A stretch of 64,000 nt of DNA from Coptis chinensis (taxonomy: Eukaryota > Streptophyta > Magnoliopsida > Ranunculales > Ranunculaceae): NCBI GenBank assembly GCA_015680905.1, contig CM027378.1:82985501-83049500 (forward strand), written 5' to 3'. Position numbers and translations under genes: made by a program. Under the pieces are notes generated by a model, which searched no databases, was not told the origin of the DNA, and worked only from the letters and a program-made list of their open reading frames with translations. Positions 14,001-24,470 of the stretch are shown here, piece by piece (position 1 is the first letter of the stretch; each line of letters opens with the position of its first letter).

Positions 14001-16102
14001 CCTTATTCTCCTTATAAAGATGAAACCTGAGGAAGTATAAATATTTCTTACCAAACTACCATTCAAAGCAGAAGTGACAGAAATATACTGAGATCATGTT
14101 AACATGGCCCCTTCTCTTAGGAGTCTTTGAATCAATTACTTGAGCCGTCTATAAGAAATTAGTAATACAACACAAAGAACTTTTGCTTTCATGTAGTAAC
14201 AACATTAATTTTGTTTTACTCACATACTAAACAACATTAAACATTTTATTTAGGTATGTCTTCTTTATTAAATCAATTCTCTGTGTAAAATAAGCAACCA
14301 AGTTCCAGAGAGAGAATAACTTAATATACGAATGCAATAAGGTTTCTGCAAAGATAATTTTTCTGGATAACTCTCTTTAACTAAAAAAATCGATGTGAAA
14401 AGAGAAATATATAATTGTAATTATTAATTAGTATTATCTAATATAACAGGTGTGATAGTGTTGGAGAGTTTACCAGAAGTTAGACAAGAGGAACCTCATA
14501 AGAGTGAGACACAAATCTTATAAAAGTGTTTCAGTAACTTCCTGACATGGGGCATAACATCGTGTCTAACACAAGAACCCTAAAAATACATTCTTCCTCT
14601 TCTATTAAGTTTTAAACCTAGTCTCTGCCAAAAGAACCTTTAATTAAACCTAGTCTCTGCCGAAATAAAAGAATACGCTCTCCAACAGGAATTAGCTTTT
14701 GAAACTAATCTGAATAATAAGAATGATTTCGAAGAGTGCCTTTCTTCAGGGGTGATAGAACATGGTGCTCGTGTATATGTAAAATGTACTTCTATCCAAG
14801 GATACAGTATGGACTGGAACACCACACAGTTTACTTTCCAAATTTACATACAGTATAAGACACATAATTGTTCCCTTCATTATTGATAGCCACACATATT
14901 TGTGGCCTTGCACATGTTTAACCAACATACAAACTTATATGGACAGTATACTGGGAAAAATACGTAGTAGAACAAGTTCTTGCACAATGACATGTTTTAT
15001 CCAACTAAAAAAAATTCATATAGCATTTCAGAAAACTAAAATGAACGGAATGTAACAAAATAACAACAGAAAGATAGTATTTTATTGGAATTGATATCTC
15101 GTAGCTGTATTCCTGTGTCTTAAACCAACTTTGATATCTAGTACCCTATCTTGGACAATTTAGGCAACTGATACAAGATAATACACCAAAAAACCTAGTA
15201 CATACGACAAAGGGAGAGACAAGGAAAGTACGTTCACCTAAGGAACTTCCCAACATTCTCAGGCCAATCATCTGAACCTCTGCTATCAAAGGGCTTATCA
15301 CCCCTTTCTTTCCGTTTTCTCGAGTTCCTCCCCTTTCCATTCCCTGAATTCAACCTCACTCTAACGCATTTAGAAGCCGTATCAGGTCCATCGACCGTGT
15401 CCGTGACAAGGAACTTCAATCTCTCCTTGAAAAAATTATGAACAGCCTGGAATCTTACATTATTTCAGGGGGAAAAAAAACCCAGTAGCATACAAAAATA
15501 AAACACCACTAACAGGTTGAATTAAATACTTGCCGTTCGATGGGTTTTATCAGAATCCGGAGAAAGTACAATAGGAGATGCATCATCTGTACCACCCGAC
15601 GTTACTTTATCAATTAAAGCTTTCAACAATTCAGCATCCGTATCACCCGCAAGCGATCTAAATGATTCAATTTCAGACGAATAAGACAGTTTCGTCTCCT
15701 CACTTTTCTTCTCCTCTACACTCTAACAAACAAATTAAACAACACAAGTTTTATCTATCAGCATATAATTACATTAAAAAAAAAATGTATACACATTTCC
15801 CAAGCAAAATTAGCCCAGTAATAACCCAAATTACCTCAAGGGGTGCATCTAAACAAGTCAAATGAACAACCTTTCCATCACAATCAACTTCATTCACTAT
15901 GAAATCAGCATACCTACAAAAAAAAAAAAAAAAAAAAAAAATCACCCGAAAGATTAATAAAACAAAAAACCGCAAAATTTCAAGTAAAGTAAGTGCGAAA
16001 TATTGAAATTGAATTGTGCCTTTGTTTTAAAATGCCACGAAATCCAGGAAGCTTAGAAATGTAATATTGAATTCCAACGTCTGATTCTTCTAGGGTTTTC
16101 AT
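5035..16102 (-). CDS. PUS7: Multisubstrate pseudouridine synthase 7 (TruD/PUS7 family), 20 exons, complete
   Basis: The product isomerises uridine to pseudouridine in RNA (family knowledge: tRNA and mRNA; bacterial TruD makes tRNA U13). Exons, minus strand, in transcript order: 16102-16020, 15913-15835, 15722-15534, 15446-15238, 14026-13954, 13690-13634, 12661-12582, 12504-12442, 12341-12254, 12178-12076, 11877-11774, 11573-11500, 11097-11033, 8187-8009, 7519-7452, 7359-7299, 7006-6969, 6876-6808, 6490-6154, 5064-5035. All phases agree, giving 682 codons plus TGA. Landmarks: GFRGILKQRYADFIVNEVD (residues 20-40); catalytic motif FGFSGTKDKRSVSTQR with the family nucleophile Asp near residue 222; NYFGLQRFGSGSVPTH (about 302-317); SGGYRRVFQKP; and the C-terminal FTLPASCYATMAIREL. 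The chosen ATG at 16102 begins MKTLEESDVGI; the frame is open further upstream but unlike the family there. Length is close to known PUS7 proteins. Introns include AT-AC and GC-AG types. Introns host a hAT element and LINE scraps. Exon edges were set by eye. Confidence 0.93.
5111..5133. repeat. (TG)n microsatellite
   Basis: An uninterrupted TG run lies about 50 bp from the end of the last PUS7 exon (5064), inside or just past the acceptor side of intron 19 on the opposite reading. It is a likely length polymorphism. Confidence 0.85.
7520..8008 (-). other. Probable GC-AG intron 14 of PUS7
   Basis: The donor AAG|GCAAGA at 8009/8008 joins ...DILVK to AVNEEDLL. A GT six bases upstream (CTT|GTAAAG) also keeps the frame and would drop two residues (VK). 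The GC donor has the better consensus, so both isoforms are possible. Confidence 0.6.
9412..9715 (-). mobile_element. LINE 3'-end remnant in PUS7 intron 13
   Basis: The minus-strand frame contains CGLWVERKGRRFDDRDYSMEAI, the kind of sequence found at the C-terminal end of plant LINE reverse transcriptases (the W...ERN.R.F region). Nothing further upstream of the element is recognisable. A short 5'-truncated scrap is the simplest reading; the match is by eye only. Confidence 0.5.
9931..10741. mobile_element. hAT-type non-autonomous element (811 bp) in PUS7 intron 13
   Basis: The left end CAGTGTTCTAAAAAACGGCC pairs with the right end, whose complement begins CAATGTTTTAAAAAACGC. It is flanked by an exact 8-bp duplication, GCTCTAAA (9923-9930 and 10742-10749). 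The sub-terminal regions are strings of CCTAGGCGG-like motifs. The centre holds repeats of caatcggtctctct, CTT runs and an AATT microsatellite near 10630-10658. No transposase frame remains. The CARTG ends and 8-bp duplication indicate hAT. Confidence 0.88.
11688..11766. repeat. 40-bp tandem duplication beside a PUS7 splice donor
   Basis: A unit beginning gaagcacaaaaatatacatc occurs twice back to back with no visible mismatch over 39-40 bases. It lies in intron 11, immediately next to the donor after exon 11 (exon end 11774), and looks recent. Confidence 0.85.
11878..12075 (-). other. U12-type AT-AC intron of PUS7 (intron 10)
   Basis: The intron starts ATATCCTTTT at 12075 on the minus strand, the minor-spliceosome donor consensus. 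It ends with a branch-like TACTTAAC followed by CTTTAGAAC, with AC as the last two bases at 11879-11878. Splicing here gives ...DPREGERDIIREA, which matches the family. An AG three bases upstream would also stay in frame (GEQRD), but the donor is not GT and the branch-to-end spacing of about 10 nt suits U12 splicing. Confidence 0.85.
15447..15533 (-). other. GC-AG intron 3 of PUS7
   Basis: The donor ACG|GCAAGT at 15534/15533 is the classic strong GC-type site. It joins ...SDKTHRT in phase to AVHNFFKERLKF. The nearby GT, four bases further on within GCAAGT, would shift the frame. Confidence 0.85.
15914..16019 (-). other. GC-AG intron 1 of PUS7
   Basis: Exon 1 ends AAACAAAG and the intron begins GCACAA at 16019. 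Only this join gives KQRYADFIV, the conserved family sequence; no usable GT lies near. The donor is weak for a GC type (+3 to +5 not AGT), so a base change from GT is possible. Confidence 0.7.
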
Positions 16103-17443
16103 GGTTATGGTTTTTGTAAAGAGAGTGGAATTGGAGTAGGGTTTTAGCTGAGTTTTCTTAGAAATAATAAAAATGGGGACAGGGAAATTTAGAAACTTGT
16201 TCACCCACATTGTTTTACACGTGTCTCTGAAAAGGTTTGTTTACATATGCGGGTCCGGATCTGGATCCATGTTCCATTTTGTCAAAGAAGGAATAGTATA
16301 TCTACTGAGCCCGTTATTTAGGTGATGGGCTCGAACCCTTCCACTAAACGCCCAATAAAAATGGGGCGATAATTTTTTCCGCACTTTCATCTTTGCTATT
16401 CACGCATTTCGGCATTTGACATAACCTGGACTCATGGACGCATAGTGCATGTGCCTGCATTCCCAATTCTTGATCATAAGTTACGAATATTTAAAGCACT
16501 ACAAAGACAATATTTTATTTCAGATTTTATGGAATATTGGGGGGAATTGAAAGTTTTATATTATCACTAGATACGGACATACGGTGCAATTGAGTGACAT
16601 AGATTTAAACCCAACACTACCCATATCCCGCCACTTCCTCGCCAAATCACTCAATTCCAACCCTTTCCAACCCAAATAACTCGATGCCCAACCTAAATTC
16701 ATCAACCTTTTACCCCAAATCTCAACAACCCGGCTCCATCAATTCCCACAAAAAAAAATCTCGCCCCCATTTTTTATTTTCTTTGATTTTCGGTTTTTCG
16801 GTTTTTGATTTGTGGGAAATCACTTCTGGTAGCGGCGATGAAGAAGAAAAAGAAGAAATGGGTTTTTCCGCTCTGAACTTGCAGTCGGTAAATCGCTTTT
16901 TGATCGGCAATAGTCATGAGCTAGATTGTTCTTCAATTTGTGGCTGTGTTAAGGATTTCTTTCTGAGTTTCTGTGTTAATGATTTCTTTCTGAGGTTCTT
17001 ATTCACCACTTTGGAGTATGATATGTCTAATAAGACCTACAATAAGCCAGATCTGTATATAGCTTTTAGTGTGGTTTGGTGTTCTCGTTTTGCTATCTTT
17101 GATTGTTGCAGTTGCAAGTCTACACCCACTAGTTTGAGTCATGAGTTTCTGCTACATAATCATTGTGTGTGTCAATTATGTTTGTTGAATTACATCTCTC
17201 ATCTTTTACGCATGTTTATGAATTCGTTTTCTCCTTTCCATCCGTCTTGGTGTATCAATACCTTGATATGAATTTCAGTCAGGCCACCGCTGCACCTCAG
17301 TTGTGCACTTGGTGGAGTGTTTTCTTTTGGAAGCATCACTCTGACAATTGGGACTTTCAGGTCTTTTTAGATGAATTGGGCTAGAGATAGGTGCTTTGAA
17401 GGTTTCGTTTTGGTGGTAGTTTAGCGGATGTACATCAAACACT
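16103..17443 (+). other. PUS7 upstream region and possible 5' exon of an unidentified plus-strand transcript
   Basis: 16103-16680 separates the PUS7 start from a plus-strand leader-like stretch and may be a shared promoter. From 16684 an open frame runs for 195 codons, but only the part MGFSALNLQS at 16858-16887 followed by GTAAAT looks like an exon and donor. No family is recognised. The long frame is low in complexity and leucine/phenylalanine-rich, so it may be chance. Sequence up to 17448 was continuous with 22982 onward before the copia insertion. Confidence 0.3.
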
Positions 17444-17448
17444 CTATG
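17444..17448. repeat. Target-site duplication (left) of copia element
   Basis: CTATG here and at 22977-22981 flank the element exactly, as expected for a 5-bp integrase duplication. Confidence 0.92.
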
Positions 17449-18089
17449 TGTTGGGGATTATATCAATAGCAATCGATTCCCCCACTACACAGATAACTTG
17501 TATTTGAACACAATTCAACTCCGGACAAAATCTAAATATCAACTACAACCTATACTAACATGCCCAACTCGCTAAACAACTATTAACAACAGATAATAAT
17601 GTAAAGCGGTAAAAGCAAAACCACAACACAAAGATTTACCGTGGTTCGCCAATGATGCCTACTTCCACAAGAGCCGGTTCTTAATAAAGTGGGAAGGAAG
17701 ATTACAATCTCCTTTTTCTCTCTCACCTTACTAGATCACTCTTATCTCTTTCTGAGGGTTGTATATCTCGTAAAGGTTCTCTCTTTGTTTTAGTCCGGAT
17801 TCCAATCCTTCGACTTGTTAGGTTAGTTTTTTCCAAAACCTTGATTTTGGTTTTATCTCCAAAACCAAATTTCGCGGTCTTGAGCAAAGCCCACGAAAAT
17901 TAGACTGGCCTTGGCCAATATCTTGAGAAGCTGGCGGGTCGCCCCTATGGCTGGTCGCCCTATTCTATTTGGAACCACGGCCGAAGTCGCTTCATCCGAG
18001 CTGGCGCAAGCTCTCGACATTTCCAACGCCGAATTAGCCCATTTCTCTCCGACTCTGTTTTCTCTCCTCATGTGAGGGATAACTCAACA
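17449..18089 (-). repeat. 3' LTR of copia element (641 bp)
   Basis: On the plus strand it starts TGTTGGGGATTATATC and ends GGGATAACTCAACA. It aligns along its length with 22322-22976, with small indels (for example in the run near the 3' portion, where the other copy reads AACTCCAACA). Confidence 0.92.
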
Positions 18090-18101
18090 ATCTCCCCCCC
18101 C
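18090..18101 (-). promoter_or_regulatory. Polypurine tract of copia element
   Basis: On the minus strand GGGGGGGGAGATT abuts the 3' LTR. This is the expected place for priming of plus-strand DNA synthesis. Confidence 0.75.
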
Positions 18102-18478
18102 GAGCGGTGAGGGGCTTCCTCCATGCAATTTCCAAATCATCAGAGGAGGAGTGTCTTCGCCATTCGCAATAGCACAAGACAAAACATCAAACTTACCTTT
18201 CGGTAAGACTTTGGTCATCATATCCGACCCGTTCTTGTCGGTATGGATCTTCTCGATACACAAATGCTTGTCTCGAAAGTACTTCTCTAATCCAATGATA
18301 ACGACGCGTGTATGTGCTTGGATCTAGAATGAAAACTTCGGATTCTTGCTCAAGTGAATGGCACTCGACCGCCACATAGAACTACAAACTGTTTTACGCT
18401 TTTAGCCCTAGTTCGTCGAAGAACCTCTTCATCCATAGCAACTCTTTTGCAACTTTCGATTGGTGCAATATATTCGCT

Positions 18479-19165
18479 TCAGAAGTGGAGGGCAACACAC
18501 TTTTGCAACTTAGATTGCCAAGAAAACCGCTCCCCCGCAAAAGTAACCGGATAACCGGAGGTGGACTTCATCGAGTCAACATCACCTGCCATGTCTGCAT
18601 CAGTGTAGCCTTCAAGTAAGGGCTTACTTCCACCAAAGCACAAACATGATTTGGAAGCGCCTTTGAGATATCGCAATATCCACTTAACACCTTCCCAATG
18701 CTCTTTACCCGGATTTGACAGAAATCTGCTTATAACCCCAACGGCGAAAGCAATATCCGGTCTAGTACACACCATGGCATACATCAAACTGCCCACTGCG
18801 GATGCATAAAGAATCTTTTCCATCCGACTCGCTCATGCTCACCCTTAGGACACATCTCTTTGGTCATGCGAACCGCCACCAAGCGGACAACCGACCGGGC
18901 GCTTTGATCCATGTTGAATCTCTTCAACACCTTTCCAATGTAGCTTTCTTGAAAGCCACAACTTTCCACTCTTTTCGTCACGAAAGTGATCCGCGATCCC
19001 AAGTATCCGCTTTGCTTGACCAAAATCCTTCATCTCAAAGGACTTACTCAAGTCTTTCTTCAACTTGGATATCTTGTTGATGTTTGGGCCAACTATCAAC
19101 ATATCATCCACATACAACAATAACCACAATGAAATCCCCATCCGGAAATCTCCGAACAAACACAC
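18479..19165 (-). pseudogene. Copia reverse transcriptase C-terminal part and RNase H, broken
   Basis: The catalytic RT motif YVDDMLIVG is visible near 19110, followed by LKKDLSKSFEMKDFG, then after frame changes VGSLMYAMVCTRPDIAFAVG and the RNase H segment GYTDADMAGD. These sit in at least two frames, so no continuous product can be made. Confidence 0.88.
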
Positions 19166-19800
19166 AATGATGGGAAGCGGACTTCTTGTATCCTTGCCGC
19201 CATAAAAGAATCAAACTTTATGTACCATCGCCTCGGTGCTTGCTTCAACCCATACAAGCTCTTTATCGGCTTGCATACTAGGTGCTCCTTGCCTTTGACC
19301 TCAAAACCCCCTGCGGGCTGGTCCATGTAGACATCTTCTTCAAGGTCTCCATGAAGAAAAGCCGTCTTAACATCTAGCTGCTTTCAACCTCTAGGTTCAT
19401 ACTTGCGGTCATACCCAATACCACCCGGATAGAAGTCATCTTCACTACTGAGGAGAGAAGATCTCATCAAAGTCAATCCCTTTCCTTTGACCGAATCCCT
19501 TCACAACAAAGGCGAAGCTTTGTGCCTTGGGTGAGGATTGTTCTCCCTCATGCTTGACTTTGTATATCCACTTATTCTTGAGAACTTTTCTCCCTGTGGG
19601 GTTTCTCAACTAACTTCATAAGTGTGATTCTTATGCAAAGAATCCATCTCGTCATGCATGGCCTTCAACCACTTTTCTTTTGTCGTACCTTCAAGTGCCT
19701 CTTGATAGTACATAGGTTCTCCACCATCCGATAGTATGTATGCGTATGTGGTGGATACAGTTGAAGCTAGTCTCCTCGTCGGACCTCCTTGCCCCATCTA
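19166..19800 (-). pseudogene. Copia reverse transcriptase N-terminal part, broken
   Basis: EPMYYQEALEGTTKEKWLKAM (about 19780-19650) is the start of the RVT_2 domain, and [20 protein letters not shown] (about 19270-19210) is the fingers region. Frame breaks separate them. Confidence 0.85.
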
Positions 19801-20464
19801 TCGGGTGCCTCGGGGAGGTTGCACTTCTACTTGCTCGGTGGTGGTTCATGCATCTCATCTGCATCTTCTATACCAATAGGTTCTATCCCATCATGAGCAA
19901 TAGGATTCTCATCATGAGCTTCAAACTCATGGTTCTCTGCAGATTCTCAATGCCTTACGCGACGTTCCACGGTAGGAACTTCGGTTCGAATCAACAAGAT
20001 CATTGGTGAAAGCCTCGTAACTTCTCACCCTCCTCAAAGTCCGCTATGGTTTGGTCTTCTAAGAACACAACATCTCGACTTCGGATTACCTTCTTGTTAA
20101 TCGGATCATAGAGTTTGTAACCAAACTTTTCATCTCCATAACCCGAGGAAAAATGCTGCGCTTGGCTTTGTCATCAAGCTTGGATCTCTCATCCTTCGGA
20201 ATATGCACAAATGCCCCGCACCCAAATACCCTCAAGTATCCATAATCAACATCTCTGCCGACCATACTCTCTGCGGATAATCACTATTCGGAGGCTTTCT
20301 TGCGGCGACATGTTGATCACATGCACTAACAGACGCATTGCTTCTACCCAAGAGAGCTTCTAGGTAGCTTAGAGTGAGATAGCATGCATCTCATCCTCTC
20401 TACAATGGTACGGTTCATTCTCTCTGCTATTCCATTACATTACGGTGTCTTGGGAATGGTGCGC

Positions 20465-20884
20465 TCATGGCGAATCCCATGACTCGGCAATACTCTTCAA
20501 ATGGCCCAATGTACTCACCCCCATTATCCGGCGAATACATTTCAACAACTTCCCGGTCTCTCTTTCCACCATCTTTGTGGAATTTTTCTCAAACACGCCA
20601 AGTACTTCATCCTTGGTCTTCAGACTATAGGCCCATATCTTTCTTGACGCATCATCAATGAATGTCAAGAAGTACGAAGCTCCCTGGTGGGACTTTACTC
20701 TCATAGGACCACATAAGTGCGTGTGCACTAGTTCAGGGACGTGTTCTTTCGTGAGGCGGGAATCTTTGGAAAGACACCTGTGTTGCTTTCCTACCAAACA
20801 ATGAGTACATGTATTTAAATGTGTACCTTTAATGTCTGGCACGACCTTTTGCTTAGCAAGAACTTCCATCCCTTTTATGCCCAT
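20465..20884 (-). pseudogene. Copia pre-integrase zinc finger and integrase core, broken
   Basis: NTCTHCLVGKQHR is the end of the HHCC pre-integrase finger. HTHLCGPMRVKSHQGASYF is the start of the integrase core and contains one change from the usual HTD (first catalytic Asp replaced by His), consistent with a dead copy. The frame stays open into FIDDASRKIWAYSLKTKDEV and then decays. Confidence 0.88.
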
Positions 20885-21330
20885 GTGACACAGTCTCTTG
20901 TGCCACAGTTCAGATGAAGCTTCTTCTTACGCGCGTTTCGCTTCGCTTTACACAAACTAGCCTGTGTTTTGTAAAAGAGCAAGTTTTCTTTCCTCTGGCT
21001 GCTACAATGGAACCTCTGCTCAGTTTCCATACCCCGTTACCAAACGAGTTTACAAAGCCATCGTCATCTAATTTCCCCGCCGAAATTAGGCTTAACCGTA
21101 TGTCAGGGACATGTCTTACATCCTTAAGTGTCAAGGTGTAGCCGACATTGGTTTCTATATGAACATCTCCAATGCCTATAATCTTCGAGACGCCACTGTT
21201 ACCCATCCTCACTTCACCATATTCACCACAGCTGTAGGTAGTGAAGAATCCCCTCGGCGATTGTGGCGTGATAGGATGCTCAGTATCTATCACCCACTCA
21301 GATATCGACATGAGGTACTAAGACAAAGAC

Positions 21331-21983
21331 ACACCACAACCGACACAATTCCCACTTGGGGTCGCCGACTAGTCGCGGTAGTATCTCCGCTTTGTGTTTT
21401 CGTTCCTCCGCACCATGTCTTCATGTACGGTTATTCTTTCTCATCCCTCTTCGTGGTGTTCGCGACTCATATCCGAAGTGGCCTTTTGTGGCACAATAGT
21501 AACATTGCCTCTGTCTTAGGAGTTCTAGCTTCACCCCTAGATTTACTTCATCATCCTCTAGAGCGAGATGGTTTTCGTTTCGACCTCTCCCCGTTTCTCG
21601 TGAAAAGGATCTCTCGAGTGAGAAGAGCGCTTCTTGCACTCCTTCTAGTCTCCTCATTCAACAAAGGCGTGGTAGCCATCTCCATGGTAACAATTCCATC
21701 CTTGGTCGCTCCATGTAGAGAAACCGCTAATGTCTCCCAACTTTCGGGTAGAGAGCCTAATAGAAACAAAGCCCTCAACTTCGTCTCCCAAATTGATCTT
21801 CATCAAATGCATCGATTGATGATATTCGTACTTCATTAAGATGCTCGGACATTGAAGAACCTTCTTGGTACTTCGTGGTTGCGCAAACTTCTTAACGACT
21901 AGCACTTTGTTTCCACCCGACTTCCTCTCATAAAGGTCTTCGAAGTTTCTTCCATCGAGGCGTCGTAGTCTCTTGGGCCACAT
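21331..21983 (-). pseudogene. Copia gag region with CCHC knuckle, broken
   Basis: Fragments in three frames include FLLGSLPESWETLAVSLHG and the nucleic-acid-binding knuckle CYYCATKGHFGYE, whose last Cys position is altered. They are typical of copia gag but not continuous. Confidence 0.8.
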
Positions 21984-22306
21984 GGTGAAAAGACACCGCC
22001 GTCAATCCATTTGTCGAATGTATCCAATCGCTTTTACGTCAGCTTTTTCCACTCGGCCTCATCGGGCCTTTTTACGGTTTTACTCCCTCATTCTCAATGG
22101 GAAGTGTCAAGTCCTTGCGGTATAGCAAGTCTTCCATCTTGGCTTTCCGGATGGTGTAGTTCTTCTATTCATTCAAACTCATCATAAATGAAAGTGTTCA
22201 CGGAATGGTCCATCTCTACAAGTTATTTAACCTCAAATCTTTCTCGGGAATTTCACAAACACCTTCCCGACCAAGATTCGGATAACACCCTAGGCTATTC
22301 TAACCT

Positions 22307-22319
22307 GGCTCTGATACCA
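22307..22319 (-). promoter_or_regulatory. Primer-binding site (tRNA-Met type) of copia element
   Basis: On the minus strand TGGTATCAGAGCC lies two bases inside the 5' LTR. This is the usual plant initiator-methionine tRNA primer site. Confidence 0.9.
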
Positions 22320-22321
22320 CT

Positions 22322-22976
22322 TGTTGGGGATTATATCAATACCAATCGATTCCCCACTACACAGATAACTTGTATTTGAACACAATTCAACTCGGGACAA
22401 AATCTAAATATCAACTACAACCTATACTAACATGCCCAACTCGCTAAACAACTATTAACAGCGGATAATAATGTAAAAGCAAAGAAAAGCAAAACCACAA
22501 CACAAAGATTTACCGTGGTTCGCCAATGATGCCTACTTCCACAAGAGCCAGTTCTTAATAAAGTGGGAAGGAAGATTACAATCTCTCCTTTCGGTCTCTC
22601 ACCTTACTAGATCACTCTTATCTCTTTCTGAGGGTTGTATCTCGTAAAGGTTCTCTCTCTTTGTTTTAGTCGGATTCCAATCCTTCGACTTGTTAGGTTA
22701 GTTTTTCAAAACCTTGATTTTTGGTTTTATTTCCAAAACCAAATTTCGGGTATCAGAAGCAAAGCCCACGAAAATTAGACTGAGAAGCGCCGCCCTTTTT
22801 TTGGCCAATGTATCTTGAGATCGAGCTGGTCACCCCTCTATGGCTGGTCGCCCTATTCTATTGGAACCCGAGCGAAGTCGCCCATCCGAGCAAGCCTCGA
22901 CATTTCCAACGCCCCGAATTAAGCGCGTTTCTCTCCAGCTCTGTTTTCTCTCCTCATGTGAGGGATAACTCCAACA
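22322..22976 (-). repeat. 5' LTR of copia element (655 bp)
   Basis: The matching copy of 17449-18089, bounded by TG and CA and followed by the CTATG duplication at 22977-22981. It would hold the element promoter. Confidence 0.92.
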
Positions 22977-24011
22977 CTATGATGGTCGACAAAAGGAGAA
23001 GCACTTGGGGTTTGCCTATATGGGTTTGGTGTTATTCATTTTTGTTTTGCCTCATATTTTTTTCTGGCTTGTTAACTATTGTAATATTTGATTCAGATCA
23101 TGAATACAAAAGAGGTTTATCTAAAAAAAAAAAGAAAATAAAAGAAAGTGACATAGATTTATTGAATGGAAACTTTCTAAAATAAATAATAATAAAAATG
23201 GATGACAAATAGTAATACCCATCCGATTCCATCGCGGGAATATGTTTGTACATTTGGAATATTGTATTTTCATGAAAAACTAGCCATGTTGCCCGTCCTA
23301 TGGCCGGGCCTACTATTTTAAATACAAATTTTTGTTTGGATGGAAGTCTTGGGTCCTATAAGTTACATACTTTATGGCCTGGTAATTTAACTGAATAATA
23401 TGTGTTTGTTGTGCATTTCCATTCAAGTTCCGTTATTGGTTTGATCTGTTTATATTGGGCTTTTGGTAAAATGTAAGAAGTCTACAATACACCTGGTCAA
23501 TGTCCTTGAATTGCTCTTCCTCAAAAAGGAAAGGTACTTATATGGGTGACCAGTTGTTTTGATCCCCGATATGCCACTCTCCATTCGCCTTGTTTAACTT
23601 GTTTGTGTGGTGTCACATTGCAGACTCAATAAGCCGTGTTCACCCATCCCTTGCCTTAACACTATACATATGGCCCAGTCTATAAATTTTTTAGTGAACA
23701 TCGATACGTACTAAGATATAAACAATCCAAAATATGTGCACAATTAAGATTGCGATTGATTCATTTACTCAAATAAGAAAACCCGCTATTCTTAAACCCA
23801 TTATGTGTAGGCCCTGTTAATTTTCGGGCTTTTAATTTTGGTTGATGTGCTTAAGTCCATTTATATAATATATATATAGTTTCGAGCCCATGACAACTGC
23901 AAAACTGTTGTAAAGTTTCATCAAATCTTGACGACTTAAATGAAGTAGGGAATAATGAACTCAAAACATTGGCATAAAACCGAACAATCGACAAATCCTT
24001 CATAACTTATT
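22977..24011. other. Right flank of copia insertion; intergenic
   Basis: After the target duplication a plus-strand frame reads MMVDKRRSTWGLPIWVWCY followed by a hydrophobic stretch and a lysine run, to about 23185. It could be the rest of the interrupted transcript on the left, or chance. From 23190 to 24011 nothing recognisable is seen. Confidence 0.3.
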
Positions 24012-24470
24012 AAATTCGACACGGGATGCCTAACTTTTACAAAGAACCACACCGGTCTTTTTCTGCTTTGTCGTATTATCACATCTCAAAATAGCTCGAT
24101 GTACTTGGGTAACATGTTCAGATCCCTGGTGCCTCTTCAAAATCTTCAAAAATTTCGAGAAGTTGGCCAAATGCCTTCTCAACATTTTTTTAGAGTAGTC
24201 GAAACTATGCTCGGGCGCTTTGATAGTTTGAAGCTTTGAGAGCTGAACGCATAGATCAGTATGGAAGAGATCTTGTCTTGTAGCAGTCCACTGTCCCCAT
24301 TTTATGAATGCAGGACCTGCTTTCTCCGTAGCAACATAGACAAAGTAAAGCCATTTTTTCCTAAACAGAGGACCAAAAGAATATGCAGAAGGCATCATTG
24401 CTATCGCTGTCGTAAACAGAATGGAGAGATAGAAAGCTCTACGAAGCACTTTAAGGACATCTAAGAGTGA
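24012..24470 (-). pseudogene. ABC1/ADCK (UbiB-type) kinase-like fragment, frameshifted
   Basis: The minus strand reads VLRRAFYLSILFTTAIA, then KAGPAFIKWGQWTATRQDLF and KAPEHSFDYSKKM, the N-terminal signature of plant ABC1-like kinases (KxGQ region). Further on, QVHRAILRC matches the start of the kinase fold. A one-base insertion near 24030 shifts VVLCK out of frame with VRHP (the conserved VxVRHPGV strand). The expected GSxAQVH region is altered, and no downstream kinase lobe was found. It appears to be a partial duplicated copy rather than a working gene. Confidence 0.75.

Larger units (their letters stand above)
17449..22976 (-). mobile_element. Ty1/copia LTR retrotransposon, degenerate, full length (5,528 bp)
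   Basis: A complete element by structure lies on the minus strand: LTRs at both ends, a 5-bp CTATG duplication, a methionine-tRNA primer site and a polypurine tract. Coding order along the minus strand is gag (CCHC knuckle CYYCATKGHFGYE), integrase, reverse transcriptase, RNase H, the copia order. Every domain is broken by stops and frameshifts into pieces under 140 codons, so it is not autonomous. The integrase and RT wording suggests the Tork group (inference). The two LTRs differ by several substitutions and small indels, so the insertion is not very recent. Confidence 0.93.

Noticed and set aside
15531-15540. GT donor within GCAAGT at the end of PUS7 exon 3
   Set aside because: Using it adds four bases and shifts the frame out of the conserved AVHNFFKERL segment, so the GC donor is preferred.
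16684-17271. 195-codon plus-strand open frame taken as a whole gene
   Set aside because: Composition is low-complexity, no domain is visible, and it contains an internal splice-like donor. Only a short exon-like part was kept, at low confidence.
21111-21839. 242-codon plus-strand open frame inside the copia element
   Set aside because: It is antisense to gag, which explains the sequence; no independent protein similarity was seen.
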